Shown: one piece after another, positions 51,716-62,746 of the stretch
How positions within the stretch are numbered: the first letter of the stretch is position 1
Layout of the letters: the number at the start of each line of letters is the position of its first letter
From: Sitta carolinensis
Lineage: Eukaryota; Chordata; Aves; Passeriformes; Sittidae
Direction: 5' to 3'
Assembly (NCBI GenBank): GCA_032173965.1
Contig: JAVUNC010000006.1
Location: 32,025,870 to 32,089,869, forward strand
Length of the DNA stretch: 64,000 nt
Translations under genes and position numbers: made by a program
The notes under the pieces: model-generated
The model's input: only the letters and a program-made list of their open reading frames with translations
The model's database searches: none
Told to the model about the DNA's origin: nothing

Positions 51716-52590
51716 GGTGGGGTTTTGAAGTTATAATAAATAGCAATAGATGGCCCTGACATGAATATATGGCTGAATTAAGGATTCTTTTCAAGATGTC
51801 AGTGTTAAGCCCCTTGAGCAAATTATCACTTTTATCCTCACTCTATGGCCATTAGTTAAGCCCTTATATTTATCAGCACTAGTAATCAAAAATCATCAAG
51901 TACAGAGACAAGCAGACTTAATCTCTGGCTTCAGAAGTGTTTGCAATCCTTGCCAAGAAAGACCTCTCCCTCCTGATTTAGCATGAAGTTGCAAAATAAA
52001 CAATCCTGCTAAATTGCATTTCTCAGCTTGAGCACCACAAACAAAACCCAAGTAAATTAGTGTTTATTAGAATAAAGTTGACAAATAATGACTTCCCACC
52101 AACAGGCTATCCATGATATAAATTGCTATCTGTGACATCTCCGTAATAATGTATTTTGTTACATGGAGACAGCTGACAGGTGATGACATGGGTTTTCATC
52201 GCAAAGGATTTGAAATTTAAAATTGTGATGGACGTGTTCATTTTCAAAAAAAATCCAAATTGTAAAAATTGAATTAGGCACATGAGTTATTTTGGTTTTG
52301 TTTGAGGGGGTTTTGGCAGAACTATCTGCATACAGAACAGTTTCAGTTTCTTGAAAATTGGCCTAGACATGAAGAAAAGCAACCTAAACCCTAAAGATAT
52401 GTAGCATTAGGCATGCAGGCCTGAAATCCTCTATCAGCACACACAATCATAACTTTTTGATGATACAGTCAGTATCTTCCAGCATTTGAAGCAAAGCTTG
52501 ATCAAGTCTCCTCTTTGCCACAACTTGTCAACAACTTTTAGTTGGTTTTAGTCTAGTTTATTTCTTTACAATTGATGTTTATTTTGTAAA
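51716..52590. other. Unique DNA between CR1 and LTR, no gene recognised
   Basis: AT-rich sequence with no recognisable frame or repeat. Confidence 0.55.
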
Positions 52591-53088
52591 TGTTAGGGGT
52601 TGTGGGAACCAGGACATCCTTCTGACTGTCCTGGAAAATTTATAAGTTACAAGAATTTAGCTAGAATGATAGTTAACATATCACAGGGTGAAAAAGTAGA
52701 ATTTGGGGGTTTTAGAATGTGAATTTAAGGGGCAAAGATGGAGGAATCTGGGTGTGTCCATCCCTGCCCTTCTTCTTTGTCTCTTCTCCCCCATCTTCTG
52801 CTGTGATGGTGGCACTTTTTAATCAGTTTAGAGTAAAGGTACACTGTTTGATGTGGTTGATATGTATTGGAGAGTTATTGTAAATAAAGCATACGTAATT
52901 TTTAGTATAAAAGATAATGCCGTCCCAAGGGGAGGGAGTTTTTCACAACCTGGCCTGTAACAAGGATCTCAGCAGGCCAGACCCACAAATTTGTAGGATA
53001 ACAAGAATAAACAATCCTTGAAAGAACAAGAGAACAGACAATCTCTACCTCTTCGGACGCTGGGCTGCGGGAAACAGAAACTTACACA
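52591..53088 (+). mobile_element. Solo LTR of an endogenous retrovirus (passerine type)
   Basis: About 498 bp starting TGTTAGGGGTTGTGGGAACC and ending CTTACACA. It has a complete LTR layout: a TATA box TATAAAAG at 52,906-52,913, a poly(A) signal AATAAA at 53,006-53,011, and a terminal CTCTACCTCTTCGGACGC segment. Blocks such as CAGGACATCCTTCTGACTGT and GGGGCAAAGATGGAGGAATC recall a high-copy LTR family of songbirds. That assignment is from memory. No primer-binding site follows and no internal retroviral sequence is seen on either side, so I call a solo LTR. I could not identify a clean target duplication, so the exact ends may be off by a few bases. Confidence 0.8.
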
Positions 53089-54523
53089 GAGACAGAGATG
53101 GATTCAAAGTCAGGTTCAGAAACAACAACAAAAAACATTAAAAAAAAAAAAAACAAGCTGACAATGGGTTTCCAAAACATCCAGCATCCTGCAACATATG
53201 ATTGCATTTTTTCATTAAGAATGCAGAAAAATAAAATTCCCAGCTCAAATATGCTTTAGAGTCAAATTAACTGGTCACATCTCACTGATCAATGTCAAGG
53301 TCAATTAACTCTGAGTTCACTAGGTCCAAAAAACAAGTTCTGAAACACAGAATATTCAGAATGCAGATGAACAGCAGATGTGGAGAAGAAAAAAAAAAAA
53401 GAATTACATGAATATCAGTTTCTCTGTGATTATATTATGTTCAGAGTTTACAAGGGGGAAATTGTTCCAAACTCAAACAATATGAGAATGAACTTCAGAA
53501 AAGGGGAATAGGCAAAACACATAAAAATCTTCCCCCAAAAAATTATCTAACTCCAAATGACTTAGAATGATTCATTCTCTTCATTAAGCCCTTTTAGAAA
53601 AGCAGAATAGAAGACATGCAGGCTTCCAGACTGATCCTTACAAAACAGTCAGTAACAAAACATAACTAATTTTCTGGTTATCTCAATAGGACAGCTGATA
53701 ACAATTGAATATCATTTCTTTAAATTTTAAAGTAGAAGTCTGAGACAGAGAAGTTGAAGGAGATAGGCAGCAGTGTCTATGTCTCACCTTTTATTACCTC
53801 CTTCAAAGACTTTTAGATGTGGGAGACCTTGAAATCTAGAGAGGGATTTATCTTATATGGATGTCACTGACATGCATGCTTCTCTCTAGAAGTGTATCTT
53901 GAGCTAGTTACCTGAAGCTCTCTGAAGGAAGGAAATATGTATTTTTAGGTAGGATTCATTCAACCTATTATGCACATTGCTTTATAATGGAGTAAGACTT
54001 TGCTCAAGACAGTCTTGTTCCTTATTGTCTATAAAGGGAATCTCAATGATTCACTCGGAAGCTGAAGTTTACACTAGAGGTCTCTAAGATTAGATATGCC
54101 AAAGCTTACCCCTAGGGTCTATAGAAAAGCATACAAACTTGTCTGGTACAAAGGAAAGTGAAATCTTTGCCAGAGGAGATGGTAGGAGTGTGTCAGAAAA
54201 AGAACTATGAAATTTTCTGTTTGATGCCTGCAATCAAGGTGACATGTGACTCACGTTGTGCAATTTGCCTGTTTGATCTGAAGAACACAGAACTTCTTGC
54301 AAAGCCCAGGTATTTGGTCTGGAAGGCATAAATCTGACAAATAAAATTTTGGAAGGCTGAGAAGGGCAAATCTCACTTTCCAGACAAGTCAGAACCTCTA
54401 AATAATCCCTCGAGGTGTTCATGACAGGGACAGAACTCTTGGTCATGTAAATGGAAAGAGACAAGATTTTTTGAAAGAACAAAGCAAGGTCCTGGCTCAT
54501 GAGTGTATGAAACATACTGGGAT
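53089..54523. other. Unique DNA between two LTRs, no gene recognised
   Basis: AT-rich, with A runs at about 53,140-53,154 and 53,388-53,400. No retroviral gag, pro, pol or env is recognisable, so the two flanking LTRs are separate insertions and not the two ends of one provirus. They also differ in sequence. Confidence 0.6.
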
Positions 54524-54528
54524 GATGC
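54524..54528 (+). repeat. 5' target-site duplication GATGC
   Basis: GATGC here immediately precedes the TG of the element at 54,529 and is repeated at 55,829-55,833 right after its terminal CA. Confidence 0.65.
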
Positions 54529-55828
54529 TGTGGTGGTTTGACCAGCCCAGGGAAGTGAGCTGGCTGGTTTTGAGATTGGCTTTTTATTGGACCAATGGGA
54601 AAGCATTTTCTAGTTCTTATTCCCTTTGGAAGCAGCCCGGGCAGGTCTCTTTCCTCCCGGCTGTCAGAGCACACACCTCTGCCCTCTCTGCCCTGGCTGA
54701 GTGGGGGCAGGGGACGCCACTTGGGCCAGGCAGGCCCGGCTGATTTTGGGAACATCTGCCAGCACAGAGTCTGCTCTGCTGCTGGCCCCAGCTGAACCTG
54801 CCTCTGGGAGCCTGGGGAGAGGGGGGGGAGATGAGATGATGACGGCTGGAGCACCTTGATTAGGCTGAGAGGTAGAAAAAAAATTTAGCATGGCTGTGAA
54901 ATCTGACACCATGGACCGCCTGACCTGGCCGAGATCCTGACACAGCTCCAGCCCCTCCATCCAGGCCAGGCACTGTCTCTTGTTAACTCTTTCAGTGCAC
55001 AGATGGGACCTGGAAAAACCCTCCATCCTCCCTCCAGTGAGAGAAAATTAGAATGCGAATGTGCAAAAAACCACATGAAGTATCAAAGTCAGTCAAGGAG
55101 TGAAAGTCCAGGTCGAAGGAGTGTAGGAAGTTACTTTTGAGCTGTAAAAGACTCTTACAAGCTATGGTAGTTGGCTGTAATATATTGAGATATTTCCTTT
55201 AAACCATAAAGAAGTATGGTAGAGAGAAAAGAGTTCAAATTGTAGAACTGAGTAAAAGAATGAAATGTTGAAGAGACTGTTGATTTCATGAGAAGTTGAA
55301 CAGAGAGATGAAGTGATAAAGACTCTTCGCCCTTGAAGAAGAAGCAAATCTCTATTCCTTTATACAAAGATAAATAAAGAGAACCTTTGTTTTGAACAGT
55401 TATCCTTAAAATAAGATCCCAAACAACAATGTGGCCCAGAGACACAACTGTGAATATGGGAGGAGTTTCATGATAGCAGATCTTCCAAGTGGCTACTATT
55501 CATGAAAGACTAGATCCACAAGAAAACTGTTTTCTTGGGAAATTTTCCTTAACAAACAAGAGGTGCTTCCCTCCCTAAGTAAACTGAAAAATAAAACTGT
55601 TTTAAAACTAAGAAACTAACTAAAATTTCTGAGTGTTGTTTTCTTTACATTGTCAATTAAGAAAAAAGAAAGAATGGGGAGGAAAGAAGAATCTTTTAAA
55701 AGTTTCATTCTCATTTTTACTGTTTTTATTTCTTTTAGTGTTAGTTAATAAAGTCTTATTACTTTTAAGCTTAAGCCTACTTTACTCTTAATTAAAAACT
55801 TTCAAATTAGCAAACTCAAACCAAAACA
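54529..55828 (+). mobile_element. 1.3-kb LTR-like element with TG...CA ends
   Basis: The element starts TGTGGTGGTTTGACC, the same opening as known avian LTRs, and ends CCAAAACA. The terminal eight bases form an imperfect inverted repeat (TGTGGTGG and TGTTTTGG). A perfect 5-bp duplication (GATGC) flanks it. The left 330 bp are GC-rich and the right part AT-rich. Poly(A) signals AATAAA occur at 55,373, 55,590 and 55,747. The block GTGCTTCCCTCCCTAAGTAA leading to AAATAAAACTG recalls other passerine LTRs. No gag or pol is present, so it is a long solo LTR or a small non-autonomous element. Chance of the duplication is a few percent given how I searched. The open frames of up to about 206 codons on the minus strand are shadows. 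Confidence 0.65.
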
Positions 55829-55833
55829 GATGC
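55829..55833 (+). repeat. 3' target-site duplication GATGC
   Basis: Second copy of the GATGC found at 54,524-54,528, directly after the terminal CA of the 1.3-kb element. Confidence 0.65.
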
Positions 55834-58434
55834 CATCAGCACAGAAAGAATAGTCTTCAGAATGTCGCTGCACTTACTATTTCTACTGGGAGTTCCTCTT
55901 TCTGTATTTCATTTTTGATTGCCATGCCTTCCCAGGAAAACCATTATGAATCGCTCTCTGCAAGCCATTTACTTCACCAGGTACGTTCTGTGAGACCTGA
56001 GACCTTTTGTGGATGTAGGACAAACACCCATATACCCATCCGTGGCTTGGACCATGCCTCCACTGAGTTTTGGAAATAATATGTCTATAGATTTTTCTAA
56101 ATTGCATCTTTATACACATTATGAAGGTCAGAATTCCTATCAGTAGGTAAACAGAGAAATTATTATACTTAAGTTTTCACTCCCATGCTCTTTACTCCCA
56201 TACAGTATGTTTAAATATTCCCACAAGTACATTATCAAATACACAAAAAAACCCTAGCCAATGATAATGATGAGTGATGAGAGAAAAGTGTCCTGGCAGG
56301 TGTCTAATAGAATGTAGTCACTCAACAGGAAGTGTCAGGTACCATTTAGTTTCAATATCTCTCAAGCTCATTAGTTCTTTTCCAGATTTCAATATCCAGA
56401 AGTCATCAATTCCATTTTTTTCCAGTTAATAAAATTTTTCTTCCTTTTGTACACAATTATTGACAAGACTATTATCTAAATGAGTATTAGCTCTTTCTTA
56501 ATTAGAAGGCAATTCAGCTGTGACTTGCACACAAAACCTTGTCTATTTTAATAAATAGTTACATTGCTTTACCAGTGCTGAGCAATTAATTAACTCAGAA
56601 ACTGCATTTCAGTTTTTATGCATTTTTCTGGCATTTGTATTGTGTACTAACCCATACCACTGTCACATTGACTGAGTTTTATTCCCAATCTAGACTGCTT
56701 AAGAAATATTAAAAAAAAAATAAAAAATACTCAATTACTGTCTTGGAACAGGAATTCTTCTCTGACACCTATTTTTCCTACTCTTCAAGAGCAGCCAGCT
56801 GATGTCTATCTGTCTTAATGGAGTCCAGTTACCTGCTTACATGTCTAGAAAGCTGTACAACTCAAAATATTTTGCTTTCAGATCATTCCCCCCGATTTCC
56901 TATACTAATTTAGTATGCATAAACAAGGCCTGGGACATCAGACCTGATTCATTACAGTCATTCACAGCAGTGAATATAGTGTCGGTTCAAGCTTCGTAGA
57001 AGCTGCCCATGATATTTGTCAACTTCAAAAGTGCTGTACTAACTTACACCAGCTTCAAATCTTGCTTATGGTATTTTACATTCACTTTGCCAAAGCATGC
57101 ACGATTACACAAGCTGCAGGGCAGAAAAGTGAATAATTCAGCCCTCTTTCCTCCTCCACCCACATCTTTTATTTGTATGTAAAGCACCTACTCCATTCCC
57201 AGAGATATATAGCTAGGTAACATAAGCAAACTAATGAGGTATAGCCTTGGGGCGTGTCAGCTCTATGTGCCTTAAAAGTGCCTACCTTTCCAAACATAGA
57301 ATTGCTATTCAAACATTGTTCCTGGGTTTGTTAACTAATAATAAAACCACATGAAAATATAGCACCATGTCACCCAATGTTTATAAGCTCCATACAAGAT
57401 GAATAGGTAGCTTGAGCGGGCAGCCTGCACACTCTGTCCTGCCTATTAAGGTTTTTAAGATCAGTTTTTTATCATGCATCTCAGGAAATGTTTGTCTTAT
57501 CAATGAGCACTGTGCATAGGCTGTCAGAGCATATTGCAGTCCCTTCTCATGTGGGGTTGTTTTGACTTGTCAGTTCAAGTAGAAGAATGCAAGTAATTTA
57601 TATGAGCATTTCGTATTAGAGTATTGAATGCATTCTGGTTTTAATTAGGAGGAACAGGAATTGGTTGTAACAAGATCTAAAGCCTGTTGCAGCTCAAAGG
57701 ATATCAAGGGTTCTCACATTATAAGTGGTGCATTGCATCTGATTCTGATTCATGGCTGTCCAGTCTTCAGTGGACACTTCAGATATTTCATCTGTGAGTT
57801 TCTTATCACTGGCTCATTTTTCTCCTCTCCACATCCATATACATTGTGTTGGCCTTGAAGCTTGTTCTGAATCATTCTGCTCCCTGATTATAAGGAAATT
57901 CACACAGCTCTTCAAAAGACACAAAGTGCTTAACTCTATTCTAAACTCTGAACATCAAATAGTTTCACCTAGGGTGAAAGATCTTACACGGGATGTACCC
58001 ATACCAATGCCAGCATCCTCTCAGCAGTAAGGGCTGTCTGTCTTGTAATGGCAGCTGCTCTGGCTGTATCAATACCACACGACAAACCAGTAACAAGCCT
58101 TTAAAGAGTGCCTTTCCACTAGGCATTTAAGGGGGCTTCATAGAACGCAGATTATACACAGATGCAAAGGCATGCCTGTGATAGTTATCAATTTTCAGAT
58201 AACAATTCTATGAGTTAAGAGGTTTAGTGAGATATTTAAAGTTACATAGCAAGAGAGCTGGAAATAGAGTGCATACATTCAACTCCTAGCCATGATGTTT
58301 TCTACTTAACAATCTTGTCTTACTCCCAAAACCTGACTGGAACAGCAGCAGGATACAATTTCAGTGCATAGACACAGTTTTGCTATATTCCATGTTCCCT
58401 TTTACTTATAAGTAAACTGCTGAGAAATCTAGCT
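55834..58434. other. Unique DNA, possible conserved non-coding sequence, no gene recognised
   Basis: No recognisable coding frame. 56.4-57.7 kb is non-repetitive and dense in TAAT cores and clustered short motifs, for example TTCTTAATTAGAAGG and GAGCAATTAATTAACTC. This is a composition often seen in conserved vertebrate enhancers. Conservation cannot be judged from one sequence. The T-rich and TAAA-rich parts may simply be intronic. Confidence 0.4.
55936..55980 (+). other. Exon-like interval, 45 bp
   Basis: A strong acceptor (GATTGCCATGCCTTCCCAG) ends at 55,935 and a strong donor (CAG/GTACGT) begins at 55,981. The 45 bp are open in two frames, one reading ENHYESLSASHLLHQ. The surrounding 250 bp hold several CpGs, unlike the background. 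I do not recognise either peptide. The interval lies about 100 bp downstream of the LTR-like element, so an LTR-driven transcript splicing here is conceivable but unproven. Confidence 0.18.
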
Positions 58435-58458
58435 AAAAAAAAAAAAAAAAAAAAAAAA
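58435..58458. repeat. Poly(A) run, 24 bases
   Basis: An uninterrupted A run with no processed transcript recognised upstream. Confidence 0.9.
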
Positions 58459-58762
58459 GGATGGGGCTAGATCCTCAGCAGGGATAAGCCACCTGAGCTC
58501 CATTACAAACAGTAGCTAGCTTGGTCTTCAGCATAAGTAAAAGAATTTTTCTATCAAGAACATAAATATATTTTGTAGAATTCTCTCTTTTAGTAGGATG
58601 ACAAGGACCTTATGTAGATGAAGCCTCTTTCAATAAACTCTCAGTTTATTAGTCAACAGGCATTCTTATCTGACTGCTAAAAGGTTGATCCAATGTTTTT
58701 TTCACTTAACCGTGCTATTTTTATTCATATGTTAAATACTGTTTCAATGATCATTTATTTTC

Positions 58763-58850
58763 AGAATCATAGAATATTTTGAGTTGGAAGGGACTCACAT
58801 GGATAATCCAGGTCCAACTCCTGATCCTGGTTCAATTTTGCACACAGAGA
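58763..58850 (-). mobile_element. CR1 LINE 3' tail, very short
   Basis: The + strand reads AGAATCATAGAATATTTTGA, then GTTGGAAGGGACTCACATGG and CAGGTCCAACTCCTGATCCT. This is the antisense CR1 3' end with the diagnostic AATCATAGAAT octamer intact at the left edge. Fewer than 100 bases remain, so it is a strongly 5'-truncated insertion. Confidence 0.9.
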
Positions 58851-59099
58851 AACCACTATTTAATGTCAGAATAAGCTTTTCTAGAGGATTGATCTACCAT
58901 ACTTCCTGAACTGGTAGGTTTGATAAAGTGAAAAACCTTAGAAATTTGATGGTATTCCCCACCAAGCCTCACTAAAGTTTTAGTATTATCATGAAGGCAC
59001 ACGTGTGCCTTCACCCCACAGCTGCCACTCAAAGGCAATCTTGCTGAAATAATGATAGCTGCGGTGTTTCATCAAAATGTAAATTTCATGGCAAAAGAC
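58851..59099. other. Unique DNA left of the CpG island
   Basis: No recognisable gene. An ACACGTGTGCC stretch with a palindromic CACGTG (E-box, 59,000-59,005) lies here. Confidence 0.5.
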
Positions 59100-59533
59100 T
59101 GCTGTGATAAATGACACGAGCCAAAGAGGAAAGTCCGCATGGGATCAGGCAAAGGAGCCCTGACTCTTTCATTCGCGGCTGTTATCAGCGCCCTAGGAAC
59201 ACTGCCGGGGCTCCTTAGCCCTGTTGCTGGGACTAACAGAGACTGGTCTCCCCCCAAACTGGAGAGGCGCTGTGGGTTTACATTAGCACCTTCAGCTCCG
59301 GGGCCTGCATTTAAATAAACATTTCTCTTAATTCGGAGGCACGAGAGAAGCCTCTCTCCGTTTCTGAAGCGGTCACGGGCGTTGGGCGCCGGGCGCGGCT
59401 CCGAGCCCCGCTGCTGCTGCTGCCGCGGAGGCGGCCGAGAGAGGGCGGCCGGGCCGCGCCCCCCGCGCCGAGCGCCGCAGGGCAAGGCCGCGCCGGCCCG
59501 GCGGCACTGGAGCGCTCTTGGACAGGGCCTCAT
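59072..59533 (-). other. Open frame across the CpG island, product unknown
   Basis: From the ATG at 59,533 about 153 codons run to a stop at 59,072. The first third is arginine, proline and alanine rich with a QQQQ run, which follows from the GC content. The last two thirds (from about 59,340 down) lie in ordinary sequence and stay open for about 90 codons, including NAGPGAEGANVNPQRLS. I see no signal peptide, membrane segment or domain. A TATA-like TTTAAATAAAA lies 40-50 bp upstream. It could be a first coding exon, part of a non-coding RNA, or chance. Confidence 0.15.
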
Positions 59534-59570
59534 GCCCGCGGGAACGGGCACGCTTCCTCCAGAAAGACCT
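59340..59570. promoter_or_regulatory. CpG island, candidate promoter
   Basis: By hand count about 30-35 CpG dinucleotides lie between 59,341 and 59,560, in very GC-rich sequence with long runs of G and C. Everything around is AT-rich and CpG-poor. A lower-density shoulder extends from about 59,115 to 59,680. In vertebrates such an isolated island nearly always marks a transcription start or a developmental regulatory element. On the minus strand a TATA-like TTTAAATAAAA lies just upstream (59,573-59,583 on the +). A minus-strand open frame runs from an ATG at 59,533 to 59,072 (about 153 codons) with a run of four Q. It is rich in R, P, A and G because of base composition, and matches nothing I know. 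Direction of transcription is undecided. Confidence 0.65.
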
Positions 59571-62500
59571 GGTTTTATTTAAAAGCGAGATGTATCAGAA
59601 ATAGCCCTGGTGGATTTCATGCCTCAGGTGCTCGGGGAAGCGAGCGTGTGCGCTGGTGCTGAGGCTGACAGGACAGGACAGGTTTATTTGCTTGCCCTTC
59701 TTGATATAGTAAGTGGCATTTGATAAATCGTTGTCAGACCACTGAAATCTAATAACATGGATCACTACAAGATGATTACAGCCCCTGAACATTACTGGCA
59801 CTATATGAGTGAATAATAACCTTGCCGATTTTGACAAAGGGATAAGTAATCCTCAGGGTATGCAGGGACAAGGTGTGATTTCCAAAACTTGGTTAGGAAA
59901 GGCACTAAAAATTATAACGTCATTGGCTGAGAAGCCTTCCCTGTGGATTTTAAAGATTTGTGAGTATGATAAATAAAATCACTCTCTCAATCAACCCTTT
60001 CCAATATAATTTATGAATGCTCTGTTCAAAACAGCATATTATAATAGTGTGGAAGAACGTTGGTGTAGAGACACATTGATGCATACATACATACTAAAAT
60101 ACAGATATTGCCAGAGCAAGGATAAGACAAAAGCGAACTGACATAAATAAAATCCTCTTAAGGACATTTTAAAATAGAGTTTCTTAACACAGTGTACCTG
60201 CCAAAGTATTCAACTGATTTTACATCATGTCAGGTAATAGCTAGCAATGCTTTCAGTTGCCCAGGAAAGCTAGTAATCAATGAGTAGAAACACAATTCAC
60301 CATGCTTGACAGATAAGCTAGCAAGGCAGTAATACCTCCGAGAAAATGTCAGGAGGGATATGTGCACACTCTTTCTGTCCTGAGTGCTGAAGTCAGACCT
60401 GCTTTCAAAGGCAAACTGACACTATAATTACAAGCTTTTTCTATTGACATCAGGAAGAAATTACCAAGCACAGCCCTGCAGAAGGAAGGTAAGATTGACC
60501 AATAAATATACATTTCCTCATATTTTGCACTCAAAAAAAGGATCTTAAAGTTAGACTGGTTTTCACACCTCAAAAACCTTTTCATCAATTGCAAAGAAGA
60601 GAAGACACACATATACAGATATCTCCTTCAAATGAAGCATACTGAAAGTAGATACTAGATCCAATTTAAAATCCTGTTATTTTTAAATAATCTTCATAGC
60701 AGTTGAACACACACTTAAGACCTGGAACAATCATTAATTAAGCTCAAGTGCAGAAATTCATGATGCAAAAACTAAAATGTGAGGGTTAGGTTTTGCCTGA
60801 AGAAATACCTGCCAGTAGTCCCAATGAAATTAGAGCATACTCTCAGTGAAATACTATTAGGGAGAATGAGAGGGGGAGAAGAAAAGATTAAAGTTTAAAG
60901 CATTTTAAAGTTTAAAATTTTCATCACACCTTTCACAGATAGCCCTGACTTCTGCCCCAAGTTCCCAGCACCTTATACCCTTGTTAGAAATGCCACTTCT
61001 CTTCCCCTGGACTGAGGACCTGCCCAAGTTTTTGCTCCCACACAATATCAGGACCCACCCTGAATCCTCACATCACTCCCCTTGGAACCAGCCTCATCAC
61101 CAGCTGCACAAGCTGAGCTCTAATTGGGCTCGGCTGAACACAGCACCAGGTTCCAGTCAGTGCTCTGTCTAGGTCACTGCTTGGCTCTCCTATCATGCCC
61201 ACGCAGGCTGTCCAAATTAGGAGCTCTGCTTTTGTTCCAGTCGCACTGTAATTAGAAAAAAGCCATGACTGAAACAAGAGAAACATCATTTTGATCTGTT
61301 CTTGTGAGTCTCAGTACACAGAGCAGCTCAATGTGACTCTAGGGAGAGGTCTCACCAGAATGCCATAAAGCAAAGCCCTCGGCCTGCTGACCTGAGAAAC
61401 TCCTCAAGACACAAAGTCCTCCACAATGCCTGAGAAGGATGAGACGAAAATGCATTTGTCAGCAGTGAGCTCTGGGGACACAACTGTACTGTCCTTCAGG
61501 TCTGTCCTTATCCAGACCCTATTCCCTCCATGCAGAGGCCTACCAAGACAGATGTTCCTGTAGCAAAGTTTGGCCACCAGACACCTGCCAGTGGCCACTG
61601 CTATGGTGGCCATTCACAGAGAGAAAGGATGGAGGCAGGTGCGGGGGAAGCAGAGGGAGGGCAGACCAGAGGGAGGCCTGGCAGGACAGACAGCGAGGAG
61701 ACAGGGACCAGGTGTGGTCCCAGCACCTCTCCTGAGGAGAAAGAGCCAGGGAGAAGGCATTCATAAGGTTCCTGTCCAGATTCAAACTGGACCTGAGGAG
61801 AAAGGCTCTGGGGACTGCTAGAGAGGCAGCAGATCATTCCTGGCAGTGTTTTCAGATGCTGGGAGGAGGTAGGTGCAACCCTGGGCAGCCTCTGAAGCTC
61901 CAGTGGTGCTTTCTGTCAGGGAAGATGCCCTGATAGTTTGTTCGGCATCAGCCCACCCACTGAGGCAGAAAAATGTCCCCATCTGTTCAAATCAGGTGCC
62001 CCCATACTTCTACCACTCTACTCTGGATATATCTGAGCCCCTTCATATAAAAATACCTTGTGTGCTGAAACAAATCTCACCTCAGAACACCTTTGTTTTC
62101 AGACAGGAGAACAAACGGACTAACAGTCAGCTGCTCAGAGTCAGAGCTTTGAGGCAGGAGGGCAGAAAGACACTATTCTCATAACCAAGTTGAAAAGCTA
62201 AAAAGAAAAAGGCAGCCACATACTGCACTTTGGCAAAGAGATACATGAAATGCACACAATTTTTCTATAACTAGTAACATGGGACAATTATTACAAAGAA
62301 ATTTATCCAGAACTGCCAAGACTGTGTTAAAATCAGTAATGAAGACTATACAAGCAAGTAAATGGTGAGATCCCCAAGGACAGGAGTAGAGGTGCTGAGG
62401 AATATCATGGAAAAAGGTCAGAAGCTACAGCTGCAAGAGCGCGAGAAACATAGCTGTCTACATTTCATTTTTATGTTTTTTTAGATGAACACATCTGTAG

Positions 62501-62746
62501 GTATGTGTCAAAAATCATCTGCAAACTCATGACAGGTAAGTCCTTGTCATACCCACGTGACACAGACAGGTTTGTTTGCCTTTTATTTTTCACGAGCTTG
62601 AGACAAAAGTTGCAGCCTGCTTTATTGTGGAGTTAACCATATCCAGGACTAAAGAGTCACCACCTGCATTGCCTGTGACTGACAGGTATCTAATAAATAA
62701 GGAAAGGAATGCTGTCTGAAAAGCCCAATGTGACCTGACAAAGAGT
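59571..62746. other. Unique DNA, no gene recognised
   Basis: 59.6-60.9 kb is AT-rich and unremarkable. A donor-like AAG/GTAAGA is at 60,489/60,490. About 60.95-61.85 kb is GC-richer with several open frames on both strands, none familiar. Part of it (61,620-61,700) is a purine-rich stretch of GGAGGCAGG-like sequence. It may be an old unclassified repeat. Confidence 0.5.
62485..62535 (+). other. Exon-like interval with consensus splice sites, 51 bp
   Basis: An acceptor with a long pyrimidine tract (CATTTTTATGTTTTTTAG) ends at 62,484. A donor with perfect consensus (CAG/GTAAGT) starts at 62,536. The 51 bp are open in the third frame only, reading EHICRYVSKIICKLMT. I do not recognise the peptide. 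Perfect donors of this type are expected about twice by chance in 64 kb counting both strands. The coupling with a good acceptor is what makes it worth listing. Confidence 0.2.

Noticed and set aside
54234..54854. A 206-codon minus-strand open frame rich in P, S and Q
   Set aside because: It crosses the left border of the 1.3-kb LTR-like element and ordinary flanking DNA, has no recognisable domain, and owes its length to the GC-rich LTR part.
52591..55828. The two neighbouring LTRs as a single provirus
   Set aside because: Their sequences differ, no retroviral genes lie between them, and the right one has its own target duplication.
58435..58458. Second poly(A) run as a retrocopy tail
   Set aside because: Nothing upstream resembles a spliced transcript, and there is no duplication of the following GGATGGGG.
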